Shown piece after piece: positions 45,608 through 54,365 of a stretch of 64,000 bases of DNA. The stretch lies in NCBI GenBank assembly GCA_009835735.1, contig VXWX01000010.1, positions 21,824 through 85,823 on the forward strand. The letters are read 5' to 3'. This DNA is from Acidimicrobiaceae bacterium. GTDB taxonomy: Bacteria > Actinomycetota > Acidimicrobiia > Acidimicrobiales > Aldehydirespiratoraceae. The first letter of the stretch is position 1, and the number at the start of each line of letters is the position of its first letter. The position numbers and the translations under genes are program-made. Below the pieces are notes generated by a model. It was not told where the DNA came from. It saw nothing but the letters and a program-made list of their open reading frames with translations, and did no database searches.

Positions 45608-47928
45608 CGTGCGTTCTCGTCCGGCACGGGATGCGGGTGCTTGTCCACATGGGAGCGCTCGCCGGTCTCGATCCATCGGCGCAGCCTCCAGGGCCGGATC
45701 GGATAGGACCGGGGCCGCACCCCTACCGCGTCGGCCACTGCGTTGGCGATCGCCGCGGGGGGAAGAATGATCCCTCCCTCGCCGATCCCCTTGGCACCGA
45801 AGGGTCCGAGTTCGTCGGCGGTCTCGATGAGGGTCACATCGATCGGTGGGGCGTCCATGGCGGTGGGCATGCCGTAGTCGTGGAGGTTCGGCGCCGGGAA
45901 CCGGCCGTCCTCCACGGGGAGTTCCTCGCTCAGCGCGAGGCCGACGCCCATGACCGCGCCGCCCTCGATCTGGCCCTCGCAGCTCATGGGGTTGATGGCC
46001 CGTCCCACGTCGTGCGCGGCCCACAGCCCGAGGACCCGCACCATCCCGGTGTCCGGGTCGACCTCGACCTCGGCCACATGAGCCCCGAAGCCGTAACTGG
46101 CGGAGATGTTGCCGATGTGGTTCTCGTCCTGGCGCTGGGTGGGTGGGTCATAGAAGGCAGAGGTCATGATGATCGAGCTGCCCTCTCGCAGCAGCCGCCG
46201 GCGCACGGCCTTCTCGTAGCGCAGGGTTGCGGTGGGCTCTCCGGGCACCGAGATGACCCCGTCCCGGATGGTGAGCGACCGGGCCGGACGGTCGAGCACC
46301 TCTGCTGCCGCCTCCAGGAGCTCGTCGCGGGCCTTGGCCGCGGCCATGCGGGCCGCGTTGCCGGCGACGAAGGTGGTACGGCTGGCGTGAACGCCCACAT
46401 CCCAGGGCTTGACGTCGGTGTCGTCGTGGCTGACGCTGACCGCTTCGAGCGGCACCCCCAGCGTCTCAGCCACGATCATGGCGAGCGCCGTCTCGGAACC
46501 CTGCCCGAGTTCCGAGGATCCGGAGATGAGGGCGACTCGTCCCGAGTCGTCGATCTTGATCATGGCCCCGCAGCCGTCCGATCCGTAGATGCGGGCACCG
46601 CCGCCGACGTGCACATACGCCGCCGCGCCGAGCCCCCGGTGCTGGCTGCGCATCCGGCCGCGGCGCTGGTCCCAGCCGGACTTGCGTCTCACCGTCTCCA
46701 GGCACTCACTGAGCCCGCAGGACGTGATCTCCAGGCCTTGGGGGGTCACGTCGCCGGGGCGGTTGGCGTTCTTGAGCCTCAGGTCCATCGGGTCCATGCC
46801 CAGGGCGTCGGCCAGTTCCTCCATCTGCTGCTCGACTGCGAATGTGGCCTGGGGATTGCCGAAGCCCCTCACCGAGCCGCCGTAGTTCTTGTTGGTGTAG
46901 ACGACTTTGGCGGCCAGCCGCGACGTGCCGACCCGGTACATGGAGGTGACGGTGTTCATCGCCACCAGCAGCGCGTGCGAGCCCCAGGCGTTGTAGGCGC
47001 CATTGTCGGAGACGACCTCGGCGTGGCGAAACTGCAGGGTGCCGTCGGCGGCGGCGCCCGTTCGCAGCCGGAAGTGGATCGGCTGGCGGGTGCGGGTGCC
47101 GGTGAACTCTTCCTCGCGGCTCATGGCCAGCTTGACCGGACGCCCGGCAGCCCTGGCGAGCATCACCGCGATGAAGTCGTGGGCGTCGATGTCGATCTTG
47201 CCGCCGAAGCTCCCGCCTACTGGGGGCTGCCTCACGGTGACGCGCCGCCAGTCCAGTCCGAGGCAGTCGGCCAGCTCCTTGCGGTACATGAACACCATGT
47301 GCACCGGGCTGATGACCTCCAGGTGGCCGTCAGCATCGAAGCCAGCGATGACCACATGCGTCTCGATCGGCGCGGGAGCCGCCTGAGGGCTCGAGTAGCT
47401 GCCACTCACGATCACCGCCGACCGCCGCTCGGCCTCGGCCAGATCGCCGGTCTGGAAGTTCCACTCCATTGACACGTTGCCTTCGATGTCGAGCTCGTCG
47501 TGGATCCGGGGAGCGCCCGGTTGCAGGGCTTCGAAGGGATCGTCCACGGCGGGCAGCAACTCGTACTCCACGCTGATCAGGTCGAGGGCGCTCTGGGCGG
47601 TCGCCGCGTCCACGGCGGCGACGGCGGCCACCTCGTCCCCGACGCAGCGGACTACCCGGTCCTTGAGCGGGATGTTGTCGTGGCCGTACCCGAACGGTCG
47701 CTGGGTGACGTTGCCGGCGTGGACCACCGCATAGACGCCCGGGACGGCTTCCGCCGCGGAGGCGTCGACGCTCAGGATCCGGGCATGGGGATACGGGCTG
47801 CGCTTGATGGCCCCGGCCAGCAGCCCGCTCATCTTCAGGTCGTCGGCGTAGGTGGTGCGCCCTGTGACCTTGTCGGGAGCATCGAGTTTCGGGATCCGCT
47901 TGCCCACGACTGCGTAGTCGGACCGCAT
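45604..47928 (-). CDS. Molybdenum hydroxylase large (Mo-binding) subunit, xanthine dehydrogenase/aldehyde oxidase family
   Basis: DKVTGRTTYADDLKMSGLLAGAIKRSPYPHARI; PPVGGSFGGK; GSVRGFGNPQATFAVEQQMEELA. Confidence 0.93.
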   Translation of the reverse strand: MRSDYAVVGKRIPKLDAPDKVTGRTTYADDLKMSGLLAGAIKRSPYPHARILSVDASAAEAVPGVYAVVHAGNVTQRPFGYGHDNIPLKDRVVRCVGDEVAAVAAVDAATAQSALDLISVEYELLPAVDDPFEALQPGAPRIHDELDIEGNVSMEWNFQTGDLAEAERRSAVIVSGSYSSPQAAPAPIETHVVIAGFDADGHLEVISPVHMVFMYRKELADCLGLDWRRVTVRQPPVGGSFGGKIDIDAHDFIAVMLARAAGRPVKLAMSREEEFTGTRTRQPIHFRLRTGAAADGTLQFRHAEVVSDNGAYNAWGSHALLVAMNTVTSMYRVGTSRLAAKVVYTNKNYGGSVRGFGNPQATFAVEQQMEELADALGMDPMDLRLKNANRPGDVTPQGLEITSCGLSECLETVRRKSGWDQRRGRMRSQHRGLGAAAYVHVGGGARIYGSDGCGAMIKIDDSGRVALISGSSELGQGSETALAMIVAETLGVPLEAVSVSHDDTDVKPWDVGVHASRTTFVAGNAARMAAAKARDELLEAAAEVLDRPARSLTIRDGVISVPGEPTATLRYEKAVRRRLLREGSSIIMTSAFYDPPTQRQDENHIGNISASYGFGAHVAEVEVDPDTGMVRVLGLWAAHDVGRAINPMSCEGQIEGGAVMGVGLALSEELPVEDGRFPAPNLHDYGMPTAMDAPPIDVTLIETADELGPFGAKGIGEGGIILPPAAIANAVADAVGVRPRSYPIRPWRLRRWIETGERSHVDKHPHPVPDENAR

Positions 47929-48012
47929 TGACCGGCGAGTATGTTTCAATATGTAGTGACATGTCAAACTTATTGCGCCGCGGTCGACCGGGTGTGCCGT
48001 GCGCGTTGAGCC

Positions 48013-50046
48013 GTGGCTGAGACTCCGGACCTGAACCCGCTATTCCTGCCCCGGTCAGTGGCGGTGTACGGCGCTTCTACCCGGGATCCGTCCAGACTCG
48101 GGAACCGCCTGCTGCGCAATGCCATCGGTTCGGCATTGGACAAGGTGAGGGTGATCAGCCCGACCTCTGGCACCGCTGAGGGGCTACGCACCACTCGTTC
48201 ACTGGCCGGTGGTGTGGACCTGGCGTTGATCTCCGTGCCGGCGGTGTCCGTGGAGGCCGCCATGAATGACGCCGCGGCCGGAGGCGCACGGGCCGCGATC
48301 GTGCTGACGTCCGGTTTCGCCGAGACAGGCCAGGAGGGTCGGGCTGCTCAAGAACGGCTCCGAGCAATCGCTTCCGGAGCGGGAATGCGGTTCCTGGGCC
48401 CCAACTGCATGGGGGTGATCAGCCGGCTGGACGGCGGGCGGTGGATGAACGGCTCCTACTTCTGGGACGTCGACCTCGCGCCGGGCGGGGTGACCATGCT
48501 CAGCCAGTCCGGCGCGTTCGGCGGCATGTTCCTCGCGGAGATGAGCCGGAGGGGTCTGGGAGTCTGCCGGTTCGCCAGCCTCGGCAATGCTGCCGACGTT
48601 GACGAGACACAGGTCTTGCGGTGGCTCGCCCAGGACGACCAGACCAGGGTCATCGGCCTCTTCGCGGAGGCGCTGTCCGGAGGCCGCGGCTTCGTTGAGA
48701 CAGTGAGTTCGATATCGGCCCAGAGACCGGTAGTGGTGCTGAAGGCCGGCAAGACAGCCACCGGCGCCCGGGCCGCCATCAGCCACACCGGCTCCATCGC
48801 CGGCGCCCACGGAGCGGCGGCGGCCGCACTCAGGCGAGCAGGCGCGATGGAGGCGCAGACGGCCGACGAGTTCTTCGACCTGCTGGCAGTGGCCGCCTCC
48901 CCCATGCATCCCCCCGCCGGTCCGCGACTAGCCGTCGTGACGATCTCGGGGGGACCGTCAGTGCTGGCCGCCGACGAGGCAGAACGGCTGGGCCTCGTCC
49001 TGCCACGGCTGGCTGACTCGACGCTGAGGGCCCTCAAGGCCGTCGTGCCCTCGTTCGCCGCGACCGGCAACCCTGTCGATCTCACCCCTCAATGCCCACC
49101 TGAGGCGTACGCGCCCGCTGTGAATGCGGTCTACCGCGACCCGACCGTCGACGGAGTTGTGGTGATCGACTGCGGCCTCGACGTCGTAGAGCTCGCTGAC
49201 GGCGTGGCCGCAGCCCACAAGCACACCGGCAAGCCGACGGTGGCATTCACAACCGACACGCCCATCGTGTCCGGGAGGCTCGCGGCGGCCGGTGTACCCC
49301 TGCTGCCCTCGCCCGAACGGGCGGTGAGAGCCTTCGCGTCACTGATGCGACGATCGCCGAGACAGCGCTCGATGCGCGGGACGGGCCGACCGGAGCCCGA
49401 AGCAAGCACAGCTGAGCCCCGAGACCTCACGGCTCTGACGGAATGGGAGTCCAAGCAGAGGCTGCGCGGCCTTCCCCTGGTTCCGGAGCGTCGGACCAGA
49501 TCGCCGGCCGAAGCCGCCCGCGCCGTCGCGGAGCTGCGAGCCCCGCTCGTCGCGAAGGCCTCCGGCGTCGCCCACAAGTCGGAACAAGGCCTAGTGAGGT
49601 TGGACCTGTCCCCCGAAGAGGTTCTCGACGTCTGGCAGGAGCTTGCCGACACAGGCGACGGGGCCGTCCTCGTTGCCGAGTTCATCCGAGGCGAGCTGGA
49701 ACTCGTTGTCGGTGGTCTTCGCGATCCGCACTTCGGGCCGGCCGTCACGATCGGGCTGGGAGGCACAGCGGCCGAGATCCTCGACGACACCGTCACCGTC
49801 CTCGTCCCGCCCGAGCCGGGAGAGGTCGAGTCCGCGGTCAGGGCGCTCAAGGGTGCTCCGCTGCTCCACGGCTACCGGGGCGCCAACCCCCTAGACCTCG
49901 ACGCGCTCGAGGCAATCGTCCAAGCCGTGGCCGACGCCCTCGACAAGCAGGACGAGATCATCGAGATCGACTGCAACCCCGTGATCATCTGCGGAGGCTC
50001 TCCGAGAGTCGCAGACGCCCTAGTGGTCATCAGACGCTCTGATTAA
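48013..50046 (+). CDS. ADP-forming acyl-CoA synthetase (CoA-binding + ATP-grasp)
   Basis: LFLPRSVAVYGASTRDPSRLGNRLLRN; FLGPNCMGV; LSQSGAFGG; AISHTGSIAG; PLVAKASGVAHKSEQGLVRLDL. Confidence 0.9.
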   Translation: MAETPDLNPLFLPRSVAVYGASTRDPSRLGNRLLRNAIGSALDKVRVISPTSGTAEGLRTTRSLAGGVDLALISVPAVSVEAAMNDAAAGGARAAIVLTSGFAETGQEGRAAQERLRAIASGAGMRFLGPNCMGVISRLDGGRWMNGSYFWDVDLAPGGVTMLSQSGAFGGMFLAEMSRRGLGVCRFASLGNAADVDETQVLRWLAQDDQTRVIGLFAEALSGGRGFVETVSSISAQRPVVVLKAGKTATGARAAISHTGSIAGAHGAAAAALRRAGAMEAQTADEFFDLLAVAASPMHPPAGPRLAVVTISGGPSVLAADEAERLGLVLPRLADSTLRALKAVVPSFAATGNPVDLTPQCPPEAYAPAVNAVYRDPTVDGVVVIDCGLDVVELADGVAAAHKHTGKPTVAFTTDTPIVSGRLAAAGVPLLPSPERAVRAFASLMRRSPRQRSMRGTGRPEPEASTAEPRDLTALTEWESKQRLRGLPLVPERRTRSPAEAARAVAELRAPLVAKASGVAHKSEQGLVRLDLSPEEVLDVWQELADTGDGAVLVAEFIRGELELVVGGLRDPHFGPAVTIGLGGTAAEILDDTVTVLVPPEPGEVESAVRALKGAPLLHGYRGANPLDLDALEAIVQAVADALDKQDEIIEIDCNPVIICGGSPRVADALVVIRRSD

Positions 50047-50109
50047 TAATTCAACTAGTTGATACATCTTGAGAAGGCTTGCTCCCTTCTCGGGCTCCCC
50101 AGCGTCCCG

Positions 50110-50910
50110 TCAGCGGGCCAGGCGGGTTGACACGCGGCCCAGCGGACCCAGGTCGGCGGACACCTCGGCGCCGGGGCCGACCGGCCTCATCGGGCCGAGC
50201 GACCCGGTCATGAGGCACTCACCTGCTCGCAGGGGCGTGCCGCGCTCGCACATCACATCGGCCAGCCACACCGCGGCGTTCAGCGGGTTGCCGAGGCACG
50301 CAGCGCCGGTTCCTGTAGCGGCGAGTTCACCGTTGATCGTCATGCTCATCTCGATGTCCCGCAGGTCCACGGCTTCGAGGCTCACCGGACGGGTACCCAC
50401 CACATAGAGCCCGCAGCTGGCGTTGTCGGCGACGGTGTCGACGATGGTGATGTCCCACCCCGAGATGCGGCTGTCGACGATCTCCAGCGCAGGCAGCACA
50501 TAGGCCGTCGCGTCGATGACGTCCACCACGCAGTGTCCGTCCTTGTCAAGGTCACGGTCGATGACCAGCGCCACCTCGGCCTCGACCCGGGGCTGCAGCA
50601 GCCGGCCCGCCTCGATGTCGGCGCCGTCAGCCAGGCACATATCAGCGAACAGAACGCCATAGTCGGGCTGGTCCACGCCCAGCTGCTCCTGCACCACCTT
50701 GGCCGTGAGTCCGATCTTGTGGCCGCTCACCCGGCGGCCGGCGGCCACATCCAGCTCGACATTGTGCTGCTGCACTGCATAGGCGGCATCAACATCGGTC
50801 GATGTACCCAACACCTCGCGAACGGGGTCGCACGGCACACCGGTCTCCGCCGCTGTACGCAACTGATCCGCCGCGGCCTCAACCAGCTCCAGACTCATGC
50901 CTTCCATCAC
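50110..50910 (-). CDS. 2-keto-4-pentenoate hydratase (MhpD-like)
   Basis: AYAVQQHNVELDVAAGRRVSGHKIGLTAKVVQEQLGVDQPDYGVLFADM; VEAEVALVIDRDL. Confidence 0.92.
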   Translation of the reverse strand: MMEGMSLELVEAAADQLRTAAETGVPCDPVREVLGTSTDVDAAYAVQQHNVELDVAAGRRVSGHKIGLTAKVVQEQLGVDQPDYGVLFADMCLADGADIEAGRLLQPRVEAEVALVIDRDLDKDGHCVVDVIDATAYVLPALEIVDSRISGWDITIVDTVADNASCGLYVVGTRPVSLEAVDLRDIEMSMTINGELAATGTGAACLGNPLNAAVWLADVMCERGTPLRAGECLMTGSLGPMRPVGPGAEVSADLGPLGRVSTRLAR

Positions 50911-50947
50911 TCCCGCACCGGCCGGGTCACCCTGTCCCGGAGCGCAC

Positions 50948-51925
50948 TCAACCCGGGGAGCGGGTGATCTGGGCGGCGAGTGCCAGGTCCTCGGCCGCAG
51001 TGTTGAGATCGTTGACCGACACCTGGAACTCGTCGATCCTGTGGGCGTCCATCAGCGCCTTCAGCTCTGAACGGCACTCGTCCACCGATCCCGAGATCAC
51101 GAAGGCGTCGACCCAGTCGTCGAGCACGAAGCGGGCCGCAGCCCCGGGCCCGCCCTCGGAGAGGCCCCGGCGGATGGACGCCTCGGTCCGGGCGTCCAGG
51201 CCGATCCGGGCCTTGATGTGGTCGGGGGAATCCACAAGACGGAACGTCAAGGCAGCCCGGGCTGCCTCGCGGGCCCGATCCGTCGTGGCCAGGATGGTCA
51301 TGTAGCACAGCCTCGGGCGGGGACGGCCGTGCTCCTCGGCAGCCGCGCGGATCGCCCCGATGTGCTCGCCGATCAGCTCCTTGTGGACGAACGACAGGAT
51401 GAAACCGTCGGCCAACTCTCCCGCCAGCCGCATCACCCTCGGGCCGCGCCCGGCCAGCCAGACGGGAATGTCGGGCCGGCCGTAGCCGAGGCGGGCTCGG
51501 CGGAACCCGCCAGCCACACCGGTGTGATCGACGGTCTCGCCCGACCACAGCGCCCGGCTGGTCGTCACCAGCTCCCGCATGGCCGCGATCGGCGACCGGC
51601 GTTCGATGGCCAGCGCGGTGAGCGTGAGGGCCCCGCCCGCTCCGATCCCCAGCGCGGCCCGCCCACCGGAGGCCTCGTCCAGCGTGGCGACCGCCGCGGC
51701 GGTCATGCCCGGATGGCGGGTGTAGGCGTTGGTGATGCCGGTGCCGACCTCCACCGAGCTTGTAGCCGCGGCGACCGCGCCCAAGGTCACCCAGCACTCC
51801 CTGGCCGCCAGACCCTCGTCGGGGATCCACACCCGGCTGCACCCCAGCGCCTCGGCGGCCACTGCGGCATTCACGACCTGGTCGACCGGTCCCTCGGGCA
51901 TCACCATGCAAGCCAGCTCAACCAC
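50948..51925 (-). CDS. LLM-class flavin-dependent oxidoreductase (luciferase-like)
   Basis: ALGCSRVWIPDEGLAARECWVTLGAVAAATSSVEVGTGITNAYTRHP; RPDIPVWLAGRGPRVMRLAGELADGFI. Confidence 0.88.
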   Translation of the reverse strand: MVELACMVMPEGPVDQVVNAAVAAEALGCSRVWIPDEGLAARECWVTLGAVAAATSSVEVGTGITNAYTRHPGMTAAAVATLDEASGGRAALGIGAGGALTLTALAIERRSPIAAMRELVTTSRALWSGETVDHTGVAGGFRRARLGYGRPDIPVWLAGRGPRVMRLAGELADGFILSFVHKELIGEHIGAIRAAAEEHGRPRPRLCYMTILATTDRAREAARAALTFRLVDSPDHIKARIGLDARTEASIRRGLSEGGPGAAARFVLDDWVDAFVISGSVDECRSELKALMDAHRIDEFQVSVNDLNTAAEDLALAAQITRSPG

Positions 51926-51987
51926 CGCGCCGACAATAGAGGCGCCCGGTCGGAACTGTGCGAACCGCGGTCTGCCATGCTCTATAC

Positions 51988-52752
51988 ATGGAGTTGGCAG
52001 GACGGGTCGCGTTGGTTACCGGCGGCGCCCACCGGGTGGGGCGAGCCATCGCTCTGGAGCTCGCGGCGGCAGGCGCCGGTGTGGCCATCGCATACCACCG
52101 GTCCGGGGATCGGGCCACCGAGACGGTCACCGAGTTGCGCAGCTGCGGTGTAGACGCCGGCGCATTCAAGGCCGATCTGGCCGTGCCGGCCGAAGCCGCC
52201 GAACTCGCTGAAGCCGTCGCCGGCCGACTGGGACCCATCGACGCCCTGGTCAACAGCGCGTCGTGGTTCGCCCGCGACGAGTTCCCCACCGGCGACACCG
52301 ACACCTGGTACCGAACCCTCGACGTGGTGCTCCACGGGCCGTTCCATCTCACCAACGCCGTCGCGCCGTCGATGCTCGAGCGGGGCGGCGGGGCGATCGT
52401 CAACATCGTGGACCTGTCGGCCTGGCAGCCGTGGCCCGGCCGCGCCGCCCACAGCGTGGCCAAGGCCGCGCTGCTGGCCCTGACCCGCCAGGTGGCGGTG
52501 GAGCTCGCCCCGACCGTGCGCTGCAACGCGGTAGCGCTCGGCCCGACGATCGCGCCCGCCAAGTTCGGGCCCGATCAGGTCGAGAGACTGAGACGGCGCA
52601 CGCTGCTCGGCCGCTGGAGCGGAGGTACCGAAGCCGGAAGGGCCGTGCGTTACCTCCTCGAAGCGGGGGCGGTCACCGGCGAGTGCCTGACTGTCGACGG
52701 CGGCGAGCAGTACGGCCACGTGCGCGACCGCTTCACCGACACCGCCGGCTGA
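51988..52752 (+). CDS. SDR family oxidoreductase with HSVAK in place of YxxxK
   Basis: GRVALVTGGAHRVGRAIALEL; NSASWF; GRAAHSVAKAALLALTRQVAVELAP. Confidence 0.85.
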   Translation: MELAGRVALVTGGAHRVGRAIALELAAAGAGVAIAYHRSGDRATETVTELRSCGVDAGAFKADLAVPAEAAELAEAVAGRLGPIDALVNSASWFARDEFPTGDTDTWYRTLDVVLHGPFHLTNAVAPSMLERGGGAIVNIVDLSAWQPWPGRAAHSVAKAALLALTRQVAVELAPTVRCNAVALGPTIAPAKFGPDQVERLRRRTLLGRWSGGTEAGRAVRYLLEAGAVTGECLTVDGGEQYGHVRDRFTDTAG

Positions 52753-52764
52753 GAGCGACGAGGG

Positions 52765-54318
52765 TCAGGTCCCGGTGGAGCGGCCCCTGAGGATGTCGTC
52801 GTATCCCCGGATCAGGGTGTGCTCGGTCTCCTGCACATCCTCGGGGCTGGCCGCGAAATAGCCGGTCGCCATCCCCATGTCGGACGCGGCGTCCAGGTAC
52901 TCGGGCACGCTCGACAGGTACAGGCAGTCGTAGAGGTCCACCGACATCACCCGGCGGGTCGCCTCGAACAGCGACCGCTCGGGAAGCACAGCTCCCACAT
53001 CGCCGCTCACCAGCCACGACGACACAGAGTCCTCCAGCTCGGCCATGCGCCTCAACCGCAGCCCCCACTCTCGGGGCTGGTTGCCGACCGCCGCCACCGG
53101 CAGGCTCCGGCTGGCGACCCGGTCGAGGAACTGGTGCAGGCCCGGCACCAGCTTGAACGACGACAGGTAGCGGGTCTCCACGTCCCGGCCGATCGGACCG
53201 AGCCCGAGGTCGCTCCAGAACTCCTCGGCGGTGAGCCTGCCCAGCACCAGCATGCGATGCCGGTCGCGGATCAGCTCCGGATCGATGTCGGGGTTCTCGC
53301 CCAGGATCACCGGCAGCAGCAGGCCCTCCCGAGGGTCGGTGGGCCGCACGATCACACCGTGCACGTCCACCACCAGCAGGCGCAGCAGGCGCTTGCGGGG
53401 GCGGCTGGCCTCCGCCTCCCGGGCCGCAACCCGCTGTTGGCGGCGCCGCGTGGCCCGGCGGCCACGTCCCCGGGGAGCGCGCAGCAGTGCCACCAACCTG
53501 GCGACGATCACGCCCAGCAGCACTGCACCGAAGACGATGCCGGCCACCCGGGCGATGTTGAGCCACAGCGGCGCCAAGGTGTCGGAGATCATCGTGGAGG
53601 CGCCCACTCTCACCGGCTGGTCCCCGTAGGAGAAACGCCAAGTGGCCGTGGAGCCGTCGACCGCGGGCGACAGCTCCCCCATCGCGTCCTCGAGCTCCCC
53701 CTCTGCCCCGAAGGCAGACGAAGAGGCGTCGAAGGCCTCGTCGGAGTCGATCAGCGTCAACAGGAACTCGAAGCCCAGCGAGTCCGCGGGGGTGCCGGCC
53801 TCCGCGATCAGATCCTGAAGCGGGCGCCCGAAGGGCTGACCCTCGAAGATCGCGGCGAGCGCGTCATCGCTGAAATCGTCCAGCGGCGGGGTCGGATTGA
53901 TGTCGGCCTGGAAGCGGTAGGAGGTCTCAGCGAACGAGCGGGTCTGCTCCAGGACCACGCCGGTGAAGATCACATCCTTGCCGGCCAGCTCCTCGAGGAC
54001 CTGGGGCAGCTGCGCGGCCGACTCGAACCGCTTGACCGCCCGGATCTGCACACCGCCGTCGGCGCGGAACAAGGGGCCCTCCACCGCCCATCCGGCGTCC
54101 CGCGCATCGTCGAGGCGCAGCCCTCCGGCCAGTTCAGGGACGCGGGACACCGCCACCGCGTCGGCGTTGAACACCACCGTCACCGTGCCCGAGCCGACAT
54201 CCTCCACCTCGACGTGCACGCTGGTGTCGACCCGGCAAGCCGCGACCAGCAACGCCAGCCCAAGGACCAGCACGGCCGATCGCAACACCGCAACCGCACG
54301 CCGACGCTGTGCGGCCAT
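52765..54318 (-). CDS. LppM-like lipoprotein domain fused via TM segment to a cytosolic HAD-like domain
   Basis: Lipobox ALLVAACRV; LWLNIARVAGIVFGAVLLGVIVARLVALL TM; RLLVVDVHGVIVRPTDPREGLLLPVILGENPDIDPELIRDRHRMLVLGRLTAEEFWSDLGL HAD-like. Confidence 0.7.
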   Translation of the reverse strand: MAAQRRRAVAVLRSAVLVLGLALLVAACRVDTSVHVEVEDVGSGTVTVVFNADAVAVSRVPELAGGLRLDDARDAGWAVEGPLFRADGGVQIRAVKRFESAAQLPQVLEELAGKDVIFTGVVLEQTRSFAETSYRFQADINPTPPLDDFSDDALAAIFEGQPFGRPLQDLIAEAGTPADSLGFEFLLTLIDSDEAFDASSSAFGAEGELEDAMGELSPAVDGSTATWRFSYGDQPVRVGASTMISDTLAPLWLNIARVAGIVFGAVLLGVIVARLVALLRAPRGRGRRATRRRQQRVAAREAEASRPRKRLLRLLVVDVHGVIVRPTDPREGLLLPVILGENPDIDPELIRDRHRMLVLGRLTAEEFWSDLGLGPIGRDVETRYLSSFKLVPGLHQFLDRVASRSLPVAAVGNQPREWGLRLRRMAELEDSVSSWLVSGDVGAVLPERSLFEATRRVMSVDLYDCLYLSSVPEYLDAASDMGMATGYFAASPEDVQETEHTLIRGYDDILRGRSTGT

Positions 54319-54365
54319 GGCCCTGGTCCCCCGACCCAATCTCAGCTGCCCCCGGAAGGGGAAGC

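Noticed and set aside
44208-47928. Molybdenum hydroxylase as aerobic form I CO dehydrogenase (coxMSL)
   Set aside because: The large subunit active-site region reads GSVRGFGNPQ, typical of xanthine dehydrogenase/aldehyde oxidase relatives, not the AYRCSFR loop of form I CODH; the context is aromatic catabolism.
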